The notes under the pieces are model-generated. The model ran no database searches. It was not told the DNA's origin and saw only the letters and a program-made list of their open reading frames with translations. A program made the position numbers and the translations under genes. Source: a virus. Taken from it: a stretch of 28,928 nucleotides of DNA. Each line of letters starts with the position of its first letter. The stretch's first letter is position 1. Shown here piece after piece: positions 1 to 7,912 of the stretch. Location of the stretch: IMG/VR virus record IMGVR_UViG_3300038825_001373, positions 1 through 28,928 of that record; one strand, given 5' to 3'.

Positions 1-130
1 ATTAGACCTTTCTATATTTGGAAGGAAGCAACACCATTATGGACAGATACTGAAGGAACTTGGAGTAATCCTTTTTTATCAACATCAAACAACTCAGTTA
101 TAATGGGTAAAGATAGAATGTTTGTATCAG
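1..130. repeat. Terminal overlap, copy 1 (circular contig end)
   Basis: Bases 1-130 match 28799-28928 at 129 of 130 positions; base 79 is T here and C at 28877. The copy ends exactly at the window end and keeps the gene in frame, so it is best read as an assembly overlap of a circular or circularly permuted genome. Confidence 0.9.
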
Positions 131-204
131 GTTCAGTTTCTCCAGAAGAAAAACTTTACATAACATCTAACGATGATGCTAAATTTACAATATATCAAGG
201 ATAG
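1..204 (+). CDS. 3' part of a 163-aa structural-module protein split by the circular junction
   Basis: These are the last 67 codons and TAG stop of a gene whose start lies at 28511. The reading frame entering at base 1 is the one running off the other end of the window, so the full product is 96 + 67 = 163 residues. The stop is 2 nt before the portal start, so the two are probably cotranscribed and translationally linked. The protein is rich in aromatics, Thr and Ser, with no signal peptide or membrane segment. I do not recognise the family. Its place between tail tube and portal, behind its own promoter, suggests a virion or receptor-contact protein (inference). Confidence 0.8.
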   Translation: MRPFYIWKEATPLWTDTEGTWSNPFLSTSNNSVIMGKDRMFVSGSVSPEEKLYITSNDDAKFTIYQG

Positions 205-206
205 TA

Positions 207-1442
207 ATGAAAGAATTAAATAAACATAAATTAACTATTATACCAAAGTATGGAGATTATTATTATCCTACATCAAAGGTATTTGAGGATGATAAAGGAG
301 ATGTTGTATATTATGGAGAAGGAAATGAGTTTCCACAATATATAATTGAGCTTTATAATAAATCTTCTATAAATGGTACTGCAATATCAGCAAAACAAGA
401 TGGTATTGTTGGACAAGGATTGATTGCAGAAGATGAATCAATCTTACAACATGCAAACAAAGAAGGTGAAAGTTGGAATGATATATTCAAAAAAGTTGCT
501 TTAGATAAAGCAATGTTTGGTGGATTTGCATTAGAAATAATATGGTCTAACGATAGAACAAAAATTGCAGAAATATATCATGTAGATTTCTCTTACATCA
601 GAGCACATAAGATGAATCACAGAGGAATTGTACCAGGATATTATATTTCATCTGCATTTGAAAATAAAGGGAGATTAAGAATACCAAAAGAAGATTTAAC
701 TTATATACCTAGATTTAATAAGTTAGATAGAACATCTCCATCACAAATGATATATGCTGGAAATTACAAACCAGGTATGAGGTATTATCCTCTACCAGAT
801 TATCATTCAGGTCTAAATATTATAGCACTTGATGCAGAAATAGATAATTTCCACAAAAACAATATTAAAAATGGATTAGCTCCTTCGTTATCAATTACAA
901 CATTTACAAATGCAGATAATGAAGAAAGAGGAATCATAGAACAACAATTAAGAGATGCTTATGCAGGAAGTGATAATGCTGGTTCTCTTATTTATATGGA
1001 TGTTGCTAACAAAGAAGAAGCACCTGTCATCACACCAATACCACAAAATGGTGCTGATGGGTACTACACTACTGTTAATGATATGGTCACTCAAAAGATA
1101 CTTACATCTCATAGGATTACATCTCCTATGATTTTAGGTATTAAAACAGAAGGACAATTAGGAGGAAGAACAGAAATGTTAGAAGCTTATGCTCACTTCC
1201 AAAAAACAGTAATTGAACCAATGCAATCAGATATCTTAACTGTATTTGAAGATATATTTAAGGTAAATGGAATAGATGTAACACTTGGTGTAGAAACTAC
1301 AAGAATATTTGATGATGGTGATGAAACAGAAGTAGTAACATCAGTAGATGCAGAAGCAGGTGAAGATACTCTTTTAGAAGATGGTATAGAAGAAAACATC
1401 GTAAACATTCAAGAAGAACCTAAAAACGAGGAGATAATATAA
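207..1442 (+). CDS. Phage portal protein
   Basis: 411 aa, a normal size for a portal. It would form the ring at the capsid vertex through which DNA is packaged and to which the connector and tail attach. The N-terminal part with an NGTAISAKQDGIVGQGL segment, the helical middle and the GGRTEMLEAYAHFQKTVIEP segment near residues 313-332 resemble portals of Bacteroidota phages. The last ~45 residues are strongly acidic, probably a flexible tail. An AAGGA sequence about 6 nt upstream supports the ATG at 207. The gene starts 2 nt after the junction gene and its TAA overlaps the next ATG (TAATG). The call rests on family resemblance and position; the distance from terL, which normally neighbours portal, is unusual. 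Confidence 0.8.
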   Translation: MKELNKHKLTIIPKYGDYYYPTSKVFEDDKGDVVYYGEGNEFPQYIIELYNKSSINGTAISAKQDGIVGQGLIAEDESILQHANKEGESWNDIFKKVALDKAMFGGFALEIIWSNDRTKIAEIYHVDFSYIRAHKMNHRGIVPGYYISSAFENKGRLRIPKEDLTYIPRFNKLDRTSPSQMIYAGNYKPGMRYYPLPDYHSGLNIIALDAEIDNFHKNNIKNGLAPSLSITTFTNADNEERGIIEQQLRDAYAGSDNAGSLIYMDVANKEEAPVITPIPQNGADGYYTTVNDMVTQKILTSHRITSPMILGIKTEGQLGGRTEMLEAYAHFQKTVIEPMQSDILTVFEDIFKVNGIDVTLGVETTRIFDDGDETEVVTSVDAEAGEDTLLEDGIEENIVNIQEEPKNEEII

Positions 1443-2023
1443 TGCAAAATACATTACTAATATCAGAAGCTAAAGTAAAAGCATTTACAGATATAAACAA
1501 TAACTTAGACCCTGCTCTTATTAAATCAACAATAAGAGAAGCACAGATAATTCATATCACTCGTTTGTTAGGAACAAAATTATATGATAAAGTAATTAAT
1601 GATGTAAATAGTGGAAGTTTAGATGGAAATTACAAAACTCTTGTAGATGATTATGTACAAGATAGTTTACTATACTGGTCTTATTATGAATCATTAGAAT
1701 CAATATACCTAAGACCTAGAAACAATGGATTACTGCAACCACAAGGAGGAGATAACTCACTTTCTGTGGATATGTTAGTATATGATAAGAAAAGACAATC
1801 AGTAAAAAACAAAGCTGAATACTTTTCTGAAAGATTGGTAGATTACTTGTGTTTTAACAATGATTTATTTCCAGAGTATGGAACTGAAACAAATGATGAT
1901 ATATATCCAGATGCATCAATACAATTTAAATCTCCAATCGTATTTAGAAAAACAATTAGAGATAACATAGAACAAATGGGAATAAAAGTAGTGAATTCAC
2001 GATACAAATATTTACCACAATAA
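1442..2023 (+). CDS. Head-tail connector / DUF6712-like protein
   Basis: 193 aa, mostly helical, with a pattern (AKVKAFTDINNNLDPALIKSTIREAQ at the N-terminus, a YLRPRNNGL region in the middle) that I associate with the DUF6712 family found directly after portal genes in Bacteroidota phages. Such proteins are thought to be head-completion adaptors that sit under the portal. The start overlaps the portal stop by one base and is preceded by GAGGAG with 9 nt spacing, which suggests translational coupling. No membrane segment or catalytic motif is visible. Function is inferred from position and family resemblance. Confidence 0.6.
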   Translation: MQNTLLISEAKVKAFTDINNNLDPALIKSTIREAQIIHITRLLGTKLYDKVINDVNSGSLDGNYKTLVDDYVQDSLLYWSYYESLESIYLRPRNNGLLQPQGGDNSLSVDMLVYDKKRQSVKNKAEYFSERLVDYLCFNNDLFPEYGTETNDDIYPDASIQFKSPIVFRKTIRDNIEQMGIKVVNSRYKYLPQ

Positions 2024-2037
2024 GAGGATAGAATAAC

Positions 2038-4521
2038 ATGGCAAATTATAACTTAACAAATCAACCAATATCAGCATCATTTCAACAACTGCTACAAAAG
2101 AATGATAATGATTTTTTAGTAGATGGAACTGGTTCTTTAATACAAAGTTTAAAAGTAACTGGCTCAATATCATCATCCACTTATTATGGAGATGGTAGTA
2201 ACTTAACTGGTATTTCAGCAGGAGCAGTTGCAACTGGCTCTCTTCTAAAAACAGCATCATTTGATAATGGCACTAGAAATATGACCTTTACAAAAGGAGA
2301 TAGTAGCACTTTTGATGTTAATATACCAGGTGGAAGTGTAGATACAGGCTCACTTCTAACAACAGCATCAATAGCAGATGCAACTATTACATTTACAAAA
2401 GGTGATGCATCACAATTCAGTATAGAGGTAAATAATGTATCAGCATCTATACAAGCAGAAGATTTAGTAATTAATGTAAAGAATGTATCGGGTGTAACAT
2501 TACCTGCAGGAACAGCAGTAAAGGCAACAGGTGTTGTTGGTGAAAATATTACGATAGTATCTGCATCAGCAGATAACCCTTCATTAATGCCAGCAATTGG
2601 TGTATTAAATCAAGAACTTTCAAATAACGCTAGTGGTGAATGTTACATTGCTGGTAGATTAGAAAATATAAATACAAGTAATTTAGTAGCAGGAGCAGCA
2701 GTATATGTTAATAACAATGGTGGATTAACTGCAACAAAACCAACTGGTTCTGAATTAATACAAAACATAGGTATAGCCGCTAAGATAAATGGAACTGAAG
2801 GAGAATTGGTAATACAAGGTAGTGGTAGAACAAATGATTTACCAAACATTACAGAAGGATATCTATGGGTAGGAGATTCAAATGGAGTACCTGAAGCAAT
2901 ATCAACAGGTTCATTTGTAAAAGAAGCAGAAACAGGTTCATTTGCAAGAACAAATGTAGCAAATACATTTACTGCAGGACCACAAACTGCTAGTGGTTCA
3001 AATGGATATTTTAAATCACAATTAGAAATACCAACAAGTGGAATTGTACAAAAGGCATTATGGGATGGTAATGGACAAAACTTATCAGTAGATGGTAATG
3101 GTGATTATAATATTTTTCAAGGTACTTTATCACATTTTAACGGATATGGTAGATGGTACGATGGTTCTTGGTATGAAGAAGCATACAATAGTGGATTTAC
3201 TTATGGTGCAGAAAGATTGTTTAATGGTGGAGGACACAAATTCACAGTATATTCAAGTGGTTCTTCTCCAGCACAATATGCAGATATGAGAATAAAAGAT
3301 GATTACGATGGTACTACATCTATAATCATGGATTCACAAAGAATTGCTATTGGTACTTCTGGTAATGCAGCATATACAGCAGTAGATGGTATCTTAATAG
3401 GTTCAACAAACGGTCCTATTACTTTAAGTGGTGATACAACTCTTTCAAGTGGTAGAACACTTACAGTTCAAGGAAATACTGTATTTAGTGGTTCAGTAAC
3501 CTTAGCAGATGGTATATCTACAAACATAGCAAGAACAGATACAGCAAATACATTTACAGGTGGAATACAACTTGCAAGTGGTTCTAACAATGTATTTACT
3601 TCACAACCAGAATATCCAACAGCAGGAGCAGCAGTACAAAAAGTATTAGTTAATCTAAACAATCAAGCTGCAGATGTTGATGGTAATGGACCATATAATG
3701 TATTTCAATCAACTATATCACACTTTGATGGGTATGGTAGATGGTATGATGGTTCATTATATAACGAAGCTCTATTAAGTTCATTTGAAGGTGCAGAAGA
3801 AATATTCAATGGTGGTGGTTGGAAAGCTGCTGTTGCAGCAAGTGGTTCTGGTTACTCAAGAGCAGCACAACTTTACATTCAAGATGATTATGACCAATCA
3901 ACATCAATCAATGCAGAAGCACAACAAATCAATATTGGTACTTTAACTTCTGGTTTATACCAAGCAAGAGATGGTATTAACATTGGTTCTACAAATGGAC
4001 AAATTTACTTAAAAGGTAATGTTAATGTAACTGCACCAATTAGTTCATCTACTTATGTATCAGCATCAGCATTCATTGGTGATGGTTCACAATTAAGTGG
4101 AGTAGCAGGTGGTATATTCATACAAACAGGTTCGTTCTATTCAACTACAAATGATTTACAAGTAACTGGTTCATTTAATGTTAAAGGAGGAATTGGTGGT
4201 AGTAATGTTGATTTAACAATCTCATCACAAACTGCATCACTTGATTTACGAAATAGTAACACATTTACTTTACAACTTGTAAATGCAACTGATACTCATT
4301 TAAATGTATCATCGTTTAGTGGTGAAGGACAATCAATCAATGTATTAGTAAAACAACCAATCGGTGGAGGTCAAAGTGGTTCTATATCATTCTCATCTGA
4401 TTTCAAGTTTGGACAAGGATATGAATTTATACCAACACCATTAAATGGTGTAGAAGATATGTTATCATTTACAAGATTCGGTAATTATTTATATGGAACT
4501 TACATAAACAACTTTAGTTAA
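2038..4521 (+). CDS. Large tail-fibre-like structural protein with an internal duplication
   Basis: 827 aa, rich in Gly, Ser, Thr and Asn, with low Cys. Residues 40-65 hold the GDGSNLTGISAG motif common at N-termini of phage fibre and collar proteins, and it recurs as GDGSQLSGVAGG near residue 681. Residues ~130-290 resemble a domain found in T4-like fibre proteins (MPAIGVL..., LIQNIGIA..., GSGRTNDLPN). Residues ~304-465 and ~499-660 are two homologous units of 162 aa. The C-terminus is a beta-rich domain. A GAGGA precedes the ATG by about 9 nt. It lies between the connector and a lectin-like gene, and its likely role is host adhesion or capsid decoration (inference). Confidence 0.7.
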   Translation: MANYNLTNQPISASFQQLLQKNDNDFLVDGTGSLIQSLKVTGSISSSTYYGDGSNLTGISAGAVATGSLLKTASFDNGTRNMTFTKGDSSTFDVNIPGGSVDTGSLLTTASIADATITFTKGDASQFSIEVNNVSASIQAEDLVINVKNVSGVTLPAGTAVKATGVVGENITIVSASADNPSLMPAIGVLNQELSNNASGECYIAGRLENINTSNLVAGAAVYVNNNGGLTATKPTGSELIQNIGIAAKINGTEGELVIQGSGRTNDLPNITEGYLWVGDSNGVPEAISTGSFVKEAETGSFARTNVANTFTAGPQTASGSNGYFKSQLEIPTSGIVQKALWDGNGQNLSVDGNGDYNIFQGTLSHFNGYGRWYDGSWYEEAYNSGFTYGAERLFNGGGHKFTVYSSGSSPAQYADMRIKDDYDGTTSIIMDSQRIAIGTSGNAAYTAVDGILIGSTNGPITLSGDTTLSSGRTLTVQGNTVFSGSVTLADGISTNIARTDTANTFTGGIQLASGSNNVFTSQPEYPTAGAAVQKVLVNLNNQAADVDGNGPYNVFQSTISHFDGYGRWYDGSLYNEALLSSFEGAEEIFNGGGWKAAVAASGSGYSRAAQLYIQDDYDQSTSINAEAQQINIGTLTSGLYQARDGINIGSTNGQIYLKGNVNVTAPISSSTYVSASAFIGDGSQLSGVAGGIFIQTGSFYSTTNDLQVTGSFNVKGGIGGSNVDLTISSQTASLDLRNSNTFTLQLVNATDTHLNVSSFSGEGQSINVLVKQPIGGGQSGSISFSSDFKFGQGYEFIPTPLNGVEDMLSFTRFGNYLYGTYINNFS
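2947..3432 (+). repeat. Intragenic duplication, unit 1 (162 codons)
   Basis: Begins RTNVANTFTAG and ends ILIGSTNGPITLSG. It aligns along its length with 3532-4017; shared landmarks are GSN, VQK, DGNG.YN.FQ, SHF.GYGRWYDGS, FNGGG and GSTNG.I.L. Both units are exactly 486 nt. Confidence 0.85.
3532..4017 (+). repeat. Intragenic duplication, unit 2 (162 codons)
   Basis: Begins RTDTANTFTGG and ends INIGSTNGQIYLKG. It is a diverged second copy of 2947-3432, shifted by 585 nt, with the GYGRWYDGS core preserved. Confidence 0.85.
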
Positions 4522-4522
4522 T

Positions 4523-5512
4523 ATGTTTACACCCTTAGCAAATAACAAACCAAATATAAACAACGAGGTAGATAGAAACTCTTCTTCAGTTAATTCAGGA
4601 ACAAATATCATTGGTGGATATAGAATGGATAATCCTAATGCCAATAATACTTTTTTTAATAATTGTAATGATTTTACAGTAGCTTTTCAATTTGTTATTT
4701 CTGATAGATACTTTAATACATTTATTAGAAGAGATAATAATATGTTTCAAATAAGTAAAGGAAATGATGGGTATTTACAATTATGGCCTTGTATGACAGG
4801 ATTGAATAATAACAACTTACCTACTTGGGCTCCTGATTTATTTGATTTAGATGGTCAAGGATTTGTTTATTCATTAGAAAATTGGGTAGTGGGTTATAGA
4901 AATGCTAATGCTTCAGATGCATTTTTTAATCCGGATTTAAACAATCAGTTCTCACCAATAGAAGCAGGTAAACCTTATACATTTGTATTTAGTATGGGTA
5001 CTCAACACCCAAGTGGTTCTGCTTGTATAAATGGAACACAAACATCATGTGGTTGGCAAGCAAGACAAGGTCAAGCAGGTAACACTACAACAAGTACTGA
5101 TAGTCTATCAGATTTAGCTGGTTCACAATGGAGATGGAGTGTAAATGGATATCCTGATACAGGAGCACCAGTATCACAGACATCATCAAATAGTTCAGTA
5201 GCTCAGATGGCATTTTGGACTGGTTCGTTAAATGTAGAAGAAATGAAAGTTGTATCCAATCAACCATTTGGAGAACCACTTGATATATTAGATACACAAC
5301 CAAGTTTTCATTATTATTATAAAGAAGATTATAAAGTAAATAAAAGAACTGCATTAGATGGTGATGAGATTGCAAACAACTCATACAATAATTTGGGTTC
5401 TATTGGTGACCAAGATTATGCACAATTTACTTTAGCAGATGGTGTAAACTTTAATTACTCTGCTACAGAATCATACGATAGAGAAGCAGAACAATATAGA
5501 AATAGAATATAA
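4523..5512 (+). CDS. Lectin-like (LamG-type) virion protein, candidate receptor-binding protein
   Basis: 329 aa, Asn/Ser-rich and beta-predicted. The central part (GYRMDNPN..., FTVAFQFVISDR, YTFVFSMG, AQMAFWTGSLNVEEMKVV) has the spacing of concanavalin A-like/LamG folds, including the late segment where a strand is followed by a short helix. The last ~70 residues (YYYKEDYKVNKRTALDG...) look like an attachment or oligomerisation tail. The ATG lies 1 nt after the fibre gene's TAA, with no clear SD, so it is probably translated by reinitiation. A carbohydrate-binding role in adsorption is inferred; the domain is called from strand pattern only. Confidence 0.5.
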   Translation: MFTPLANNKPNINNEVDRNSSSVNSGTNIIGGYRMDNPNANNTFFNNCNDFTVAFQFVISDRYFNTFIRRDNNMFQISKGNDGYLQLWPCMTGLNNNNLPTWAPDLFDLDGQGFVYSLENWVVGYRNANASDAFFNPDLNNQFSPIEAGKPYTFVFSMGTQHPSGSACINGTQTSCGWQARQGQAGNTTTSTDSLSDLAGSQWRWSVNGYPDTGAPVSQTSSNSSVAQMAFWTGSLNVEEMKVVSNQPFGEPLDILDTQPSFHYYYKEDYKVNKRTALDGDEIANNSYNNLGSIGDQDYAQFTLADGVNFNYSATESYDREAEQYRNRI

Positions 5513-5532
5513 AATTAAAAAAGGAGAATATT

Positions 5533-5631
5533 ATGCCACTACCAGAAGGACATGAAAGTTGGACACAAGAACAAATAGATGAGTTCTTAATACAACACAA
5601 AGAAAACATAGAAAACGCAAACAAAAAATAA
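5533..5631 (+). CDS. 32-aa hypothetical protein at the end of the structural operon
   Basis: Encodes MPLPEGHESWTQEQIDEFL... and ends in Asn/Lys. It is charged, with one predicted amphipathic helix. A strong SD (AAAAAAGGAG, 6 nt before the ATG) supports translation. It is the last gene before two terminators, 20 nt after the lectin-like gene. No family recognised. It is short enough that chance cannot be excluded, but the SD and placement argue for a real gene. Confidence 0.6.
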   Translation: MPLPEGHESWTQEQIDEFLIQHKENIENANKK

Positions 5632-5656
5632 AATTACATATATTTATTGATATAAA

Positions 5657-5692
5657 TGTTTACTCAATACATTTGAGTCATTTTTTATTTTT
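5657..5692 (+). terminator. Rho-independent terminator of the portal-fibre operon (first of two)
   Basis: ACTCAA (5662-5667) pairs with TTGAGT (5673-5678) around a 5-nt loop; flanking ATG/CAT can extend the stem over a TTT bulge. A T-rich tract follows. The stem is weak, which may explain the second terminator just downstream. Confidence 0.6.
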
Positions 5693-5708
5693 TACTTGTT
5701 AAATTTAG

Positions 5709-5740
5709 AAAACCAGTTATGAAAATAGCTGGTTTTTTTT
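5709..5740 (+). terminator. Rho-independent terminator (second of two)
   Basis: AACCAGTTA (5711-5719) pairs with TAGCTGGTT (5726-5734) with one T-G wobble and a TGAAAA loop. Flanking A and T residues lengthen the stem to about 11 bp. It runs into eight consecutive T from 5733. Confidence 0.8.
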
Positions 5741-5758
5741 ATGAAAATATTTTTTTGC

Positions 5759-5784
5759 TATATTTATACTTACAAAGGAGTATA
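5759..5784 (+). promoter_or_regulatory. Repeated early-type promoter/leader element, copy 1
   Basis: A 26-nt segment identical at 25 positions to 5992-6017. It holds TATATTTA, close to the Bacteroidota -7 box TAnnTTTG, followed by ACAAAGGAGTATA. A T-rich stretch lies about 20-30 nt upstream, where the -33 TTTG would be. Here the GGAG is 36 nt or more from the ATG at 5820 and lies in the inverted repeat GGAGTA-TAT-TACTCC (5777-5791). Confidence 0.55.
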
Positions 5785-5819
5785 TTACTCCACATTATTA
5801 ACAAAAAAAAATAAAAATT

Positions 5820-5960
5820 ATGGAACAAAAATTACAAAACATTGCAGACAGTTTAGATGAATTAACAAGAAATTCATTTGATGGCCAAGAAATTATAGAT
5901 TCACTAAATTGGATTGGACATGAGTTAAAAAGATTCAATGACAGAGAAGAGGGTAAATAA
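5820..5960 (+). CDS. 46-aa hypothetical protein
   Basis: Encodes MEQKLQNIADSLDELTRNSF... ending RFNDREEGK. It is acidic and helical with heptad-like Leu/Ile spacing, so a small coiled-coil or partner-binding protein is likely. It has its own upstream element and its own terminator, whose stem includes the stop-codon region. It lies directly before the sigma-like gene, which suggests an early-expressed host-takeover or regulatory protein (inference from context). No family recognised. The ATG has A-rich sequence but no SD immediately before it. Confidence 0.6.
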   Translation: MEQKLQNIADSLDELTRNSFDGQEIIDSLNWIGHELKRFNDREEGK

Positions 5961-5973
5961 CCCTCTTTTTTTT
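5947..5973 (+). terminator. Rho-independent terminator overlapping the end of the 46-aa gene
   Basis: AAGAGGG (5947-5953) and CCCTCTT (5961-5967) form a perfect 7-bp stem with a TAAATAA loop that contains the stop codon. A run of eight T follows. Confidence 0.8.
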
Positions 5974-5991
5974 CTGTTTTTTGAAATTCGT

Positions 5992-6017
5992 TATATTTAT
6001 ATTTACAAAGGAGTATA
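5992..6017 (+). promoter_or_regulatory. Repeated early-type promoter/leader element, copy 2, with SD for the sigma-like gene
   Basis: Matches 5759-5784 at 25 of 26 positions. TATATTTA lies at 5992-5999, and AAAGGAG ends 6 nt before the ATG at 6019. Both copies follow a terminator, as expected for transcription start regions. The transcript leader would be very short if TATATTTA is the -7 box. Confidence 0.6.
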
Positions 6018-6018
6018 A

Positions 6019-6546
6019 ATGAATATAAACAATTACATACAAATCCATTTCGGTGAGATTAAAAGAAAGATAAAGGCAGTAACAAGAAACCATCCAAATA
6101 CAGATGATTTAATATCAGATTGTGTTTTATCTTTATTAGAAAAAGGACCTGATTACACACATCAACTATTACTTGATGATAAAGTACAACACTACTTGAT
6201 TAAGATGGCTTACATACAATATAACTCATCTACATCACCTTTTCACTTAAAGTATAGGAAATCTAACCAATTACAACAATTGGAAGATAGACATGAATAT
6301 ATAAAAGTAGAAACCGAACCTAAAGTAGATGTAGATTCGTTTGCAAAAGATGTGAAGATATACATAGGTAAATTACCTTTTTATCAGAAAGAGTTAGCAA
6401 CTCAACATTTTATAAATGGTACATCTCAAAGAAAGATGAGTAAAAAATATAATATCAATAGAGTGCATATATCTAAAGATATAAAATTAATTAAGAAAAA
6501 TATGCAATTAACATTTAACAAAAACAAATACAAAAATGATGAATAA
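6019..6546 (+). CDS. Sigma-70-like RNA polymerase factor / HTH regulator
   Basis: 175 aa. Residues 24-42 (NHPNTDDLISDCVLSLLEK) resemble sigma region 2, where a DDL...D..L.LLEK helix contacts core polymerase. Residues 119-163 (LPFYQKELATQHFINGTSQRKMSKKYNINRVHISKDIKLIKK) match the helix-turn-helix of region 4. The protein is shorter than a full sigma factor, similar to ECF-like and phage sigma-like proteins. SD AAAGGAG lies 6 nt upstream. As the first gene after a host-type element, it could redirect polymerase to the ACC-N16-TATAAT promoters in this genome (inference). Alternatively it is a DNA-binding regulator without core binding. Confidence 0.65.
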   Translation: MNINNYIQIHFGEIKRKIKAVTRNHPNTDDLISDCVLSLLEKGPDYTHQLLLDDKVQHYLIKMAYIQYNSSTSPFHLKYRKSNQLQQLEDRHEYIKVETEPKVDVDSFAKDVKIYIGKLPFYQKELATQHFINGTSQRKMSKKYNINRVHISKDIKLIKKNMQLTFNKNKYKNDE

Positions 6547-6715
6547 CATAGAATTAATATTAGCAGTAATAGGTTCCTTTACAATAGGATATATTACATT
6601 TAAAGGTATAAAGTGGTTATGGGTAAAAAGAACCGTTATATCACTTAAAAATCCTCTTAAACAATACATAAGGAAACAAGTAGTAGAATATCTAAATGAA
6701 TTGAAAGATGAATAG
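6536..6715 (+). CDS. 59-aa single-pass membrane protein
   Basis: Starts MMNNIELILAVIGSFTIGYI, a hydrophobic segment at residues 5-22 with a second hydrophobic patch near 25-30, then a basic-rich helical tail. It overlaps the sigma-like gene by 11 nt and the HNH gene by 8 nt (ATG at 6708 inside its last codons), so it belongs to the same operon. Size and topology would suit a small holin, a spanin component or a superinfection-exclusion protein, but nothing in the sequence distinguishes these. Confidence 0.6.
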   Translation: MMNNIELILAVIGSFTIGYITFKGIKWLWVKRTVISLKNPLKQYIRKQVVEYLNELKDE

Positions 6716-7340
6716 TTTAGGATTAAAAATAAAAGGTTTCGAAGATTATGTGGTTACATCCGATGGTGATGTATATTCTTATAAAAGATTAAAACCTAGA
6801 AAACTTAAACCACAGAAAGCATCACAAAGTAAAAAGAAATATCTTCAAGTAAGGTTGTTTAGTAAAGATACAAGAAGAGGAAAAACTTTTAATAAAAATG
6901 GTACTACTAAACAAATGGGTCAGTTGCATTATATACATAGGTTGGTATGGGAAACATTTATAGGTGAAATACCAGCAGATAAAGAAATAGACCACAAAGA
7001 TAGTAATCCACATAACAACAATATAAAGAATCTACAAGTAATTACAAGAAGAGAGAACCTTATAAAGTATGCAACACCAAATGGTAAATTGTACATAAGA
7101 TTCCACAGAGATGAGGTTATAGAAGATTTTAAGAAACTAAAATCTATGCCAAAGGTAGCAAAGAAATGGGGTGTTTCTCCTCATGTAATTAGAAGGTGTA
7201 TAAAAAATATTTACTATAAAAAAATTGAAGTAAATGGAAAAGATAAATGGGTAACTCAAATTTGGGATGACAATATAAAAGATAAATGGGTAATTCAAGA
7301 TTTAAGAAACAAAGGAAGTAAAAATGAAATTTGGTTGTAA
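6708..7340 (+). CDS. HNH endonuclease with NUMOD4-like N-terminus
   Basis: 210 aa. Residues 8-27 (IKGFEDYVVTSDGDVYSYKR) resemble the NUMOD4 motif. HRLVWETFIG (77-86) and EIDHKDSNPHNNNIKNLQV (93-111) form the HNH core, with His77, Asp95-His96 and Asn103/104 as likely metal and catalytic residues. Residues ~135-165 (DFKKLKSMPKVAKKWGVSPHVIRRCI) look like a helix-turn-helix for target binding. This arrangement is typical of free-standing homing endonucleases. However, it lies 0.7-1.8 kb upstream of terS/terL, and HNH proteins near terminases can take part in cos cleavage, so a packaging role is possible. It overlaps both neighbours by a few bases. Confidence 0.85.
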   Translation: MNSLGLKIKGFEDYVVTSDGDVYSYKRLKPRKLKPQKASQSKKKYLQVRLFSKDTRRGKTFNKNGTTKQMGQLHYIHRLVWETFIGEIPADKEIDHKDSNPHNNNIKNLQVITRRENLIKYATPNGKLYIRFHRDEVIEDFKKLKSMPKVAKKWGVSPHVIRRCIKNIYYKKIEVNGKDKWVTQIWDDNIKDKWVIQDLRNKGSKNEIWL

Positions 7341-7512
7341 AATAAAATTAGGTGATAGAGTTGAATGGATTATTGACAAAATCACATTTGGTAATGGTCA
7401 TTATTGGGCCTATATAGTAGCAGTTGAATGGTTAGGTTATGAATCATGTGGTTGTGAAGAAAGAAGAATTTGGTTAAATAAATTATTTTGTAAAGATTAT
7501 AAAGATGAGTAA
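7324..7512 (+). CDS. 62-aa hypothetical protein with Cys-x-Cys motif
   Basis: Begins MKFGCKIKLGDRVEWIIDKI. Residues ~8-35 have a beta-barrel-like pattern (IKLGDRVEWIID...GHYWAYIVAVEW), and SCGCEERRIW near 41-50 could bind metal with the other two cysteines. It overlaps the HNH gene by 17 nt and the next gene by 8 nt, consistent with a tightly packed operon. No family recognised. Confidence 0.6.
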   Translation: MKFGCKIKLGDRVEWIIDKITFGNGHYWAYIVAVEWLGYESCGCEERRIWLNKLFCKDYKDE

Positions 7513-7912
7513 AAATAAATTAACATTAGAAGAAGAAGCAAAAGTATTACACTATATTGAATACCATAGAGGTAAACAAATGAAAGGTGAGCAAAGAGGA
7601 CATATGTATGATATATATCAGATATTCTCAAACGATGGTAGAACTACTAAAACTTGTGGTTGTTTAGATAGAGATACACATAAGAAGGTAGATAATTTTA
7701 TAAATGGTATAGAATGGAGTGAATTTACTAAAACATCTGCTAAGATGAAACAACTCTTACCTGATAAGTATGTAGAACCTATTGAGATAGAAGAAGTTAG
7801 TACACAACCTGTTAAGGTAGATGTAGATAAACTTGCAAAGAGTATAAAGAAAAGAAAGGCAAAGGCAGTACCTGTAAAACCTGTCAAAAGAAATAAAGTA
7901 AGAAAAAAATGA
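7505..7912 (+). CDS. 135-aa hypothetical protein with basic C-terminus
   Basis: The N-terminal ~90 residues are mixed helical with a TCGCLDRDTHKKVDNFI segment that carries a Cys-x-Cys pair, like its 62-aa neighbour. The last ~25 residues are rich in Lys/Arg/Val/Pro, suggesting nucleic-acid contact. I have seen similar small CGC-containing proteins upstream of terminases in Bacteroidota phages but know no function. It overlaps both neighbours (8 nt and 4 nt). Confidence 0.6.
   Translation: MSKNKLTLEEEAKVLHYIEYHRGKQMKGEQRGHMYDIYQIFSNDGRTTKTCGCLDRDTHKKVDNFINGIEWSEFTKTSAKMKQLLPDKYVEPIEIEEVSTQPVKVDVDKLAKSIKKRKAKAVPVKPVKRNKVRKK

Noticed and set aside
1-130. Physical direct terminal repeats of a linear virion genome
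   Set aside because: The repeat begins and ends inside a coding region at exact window limits and restores the gene when joined, which is what an assembly overlap looks like.
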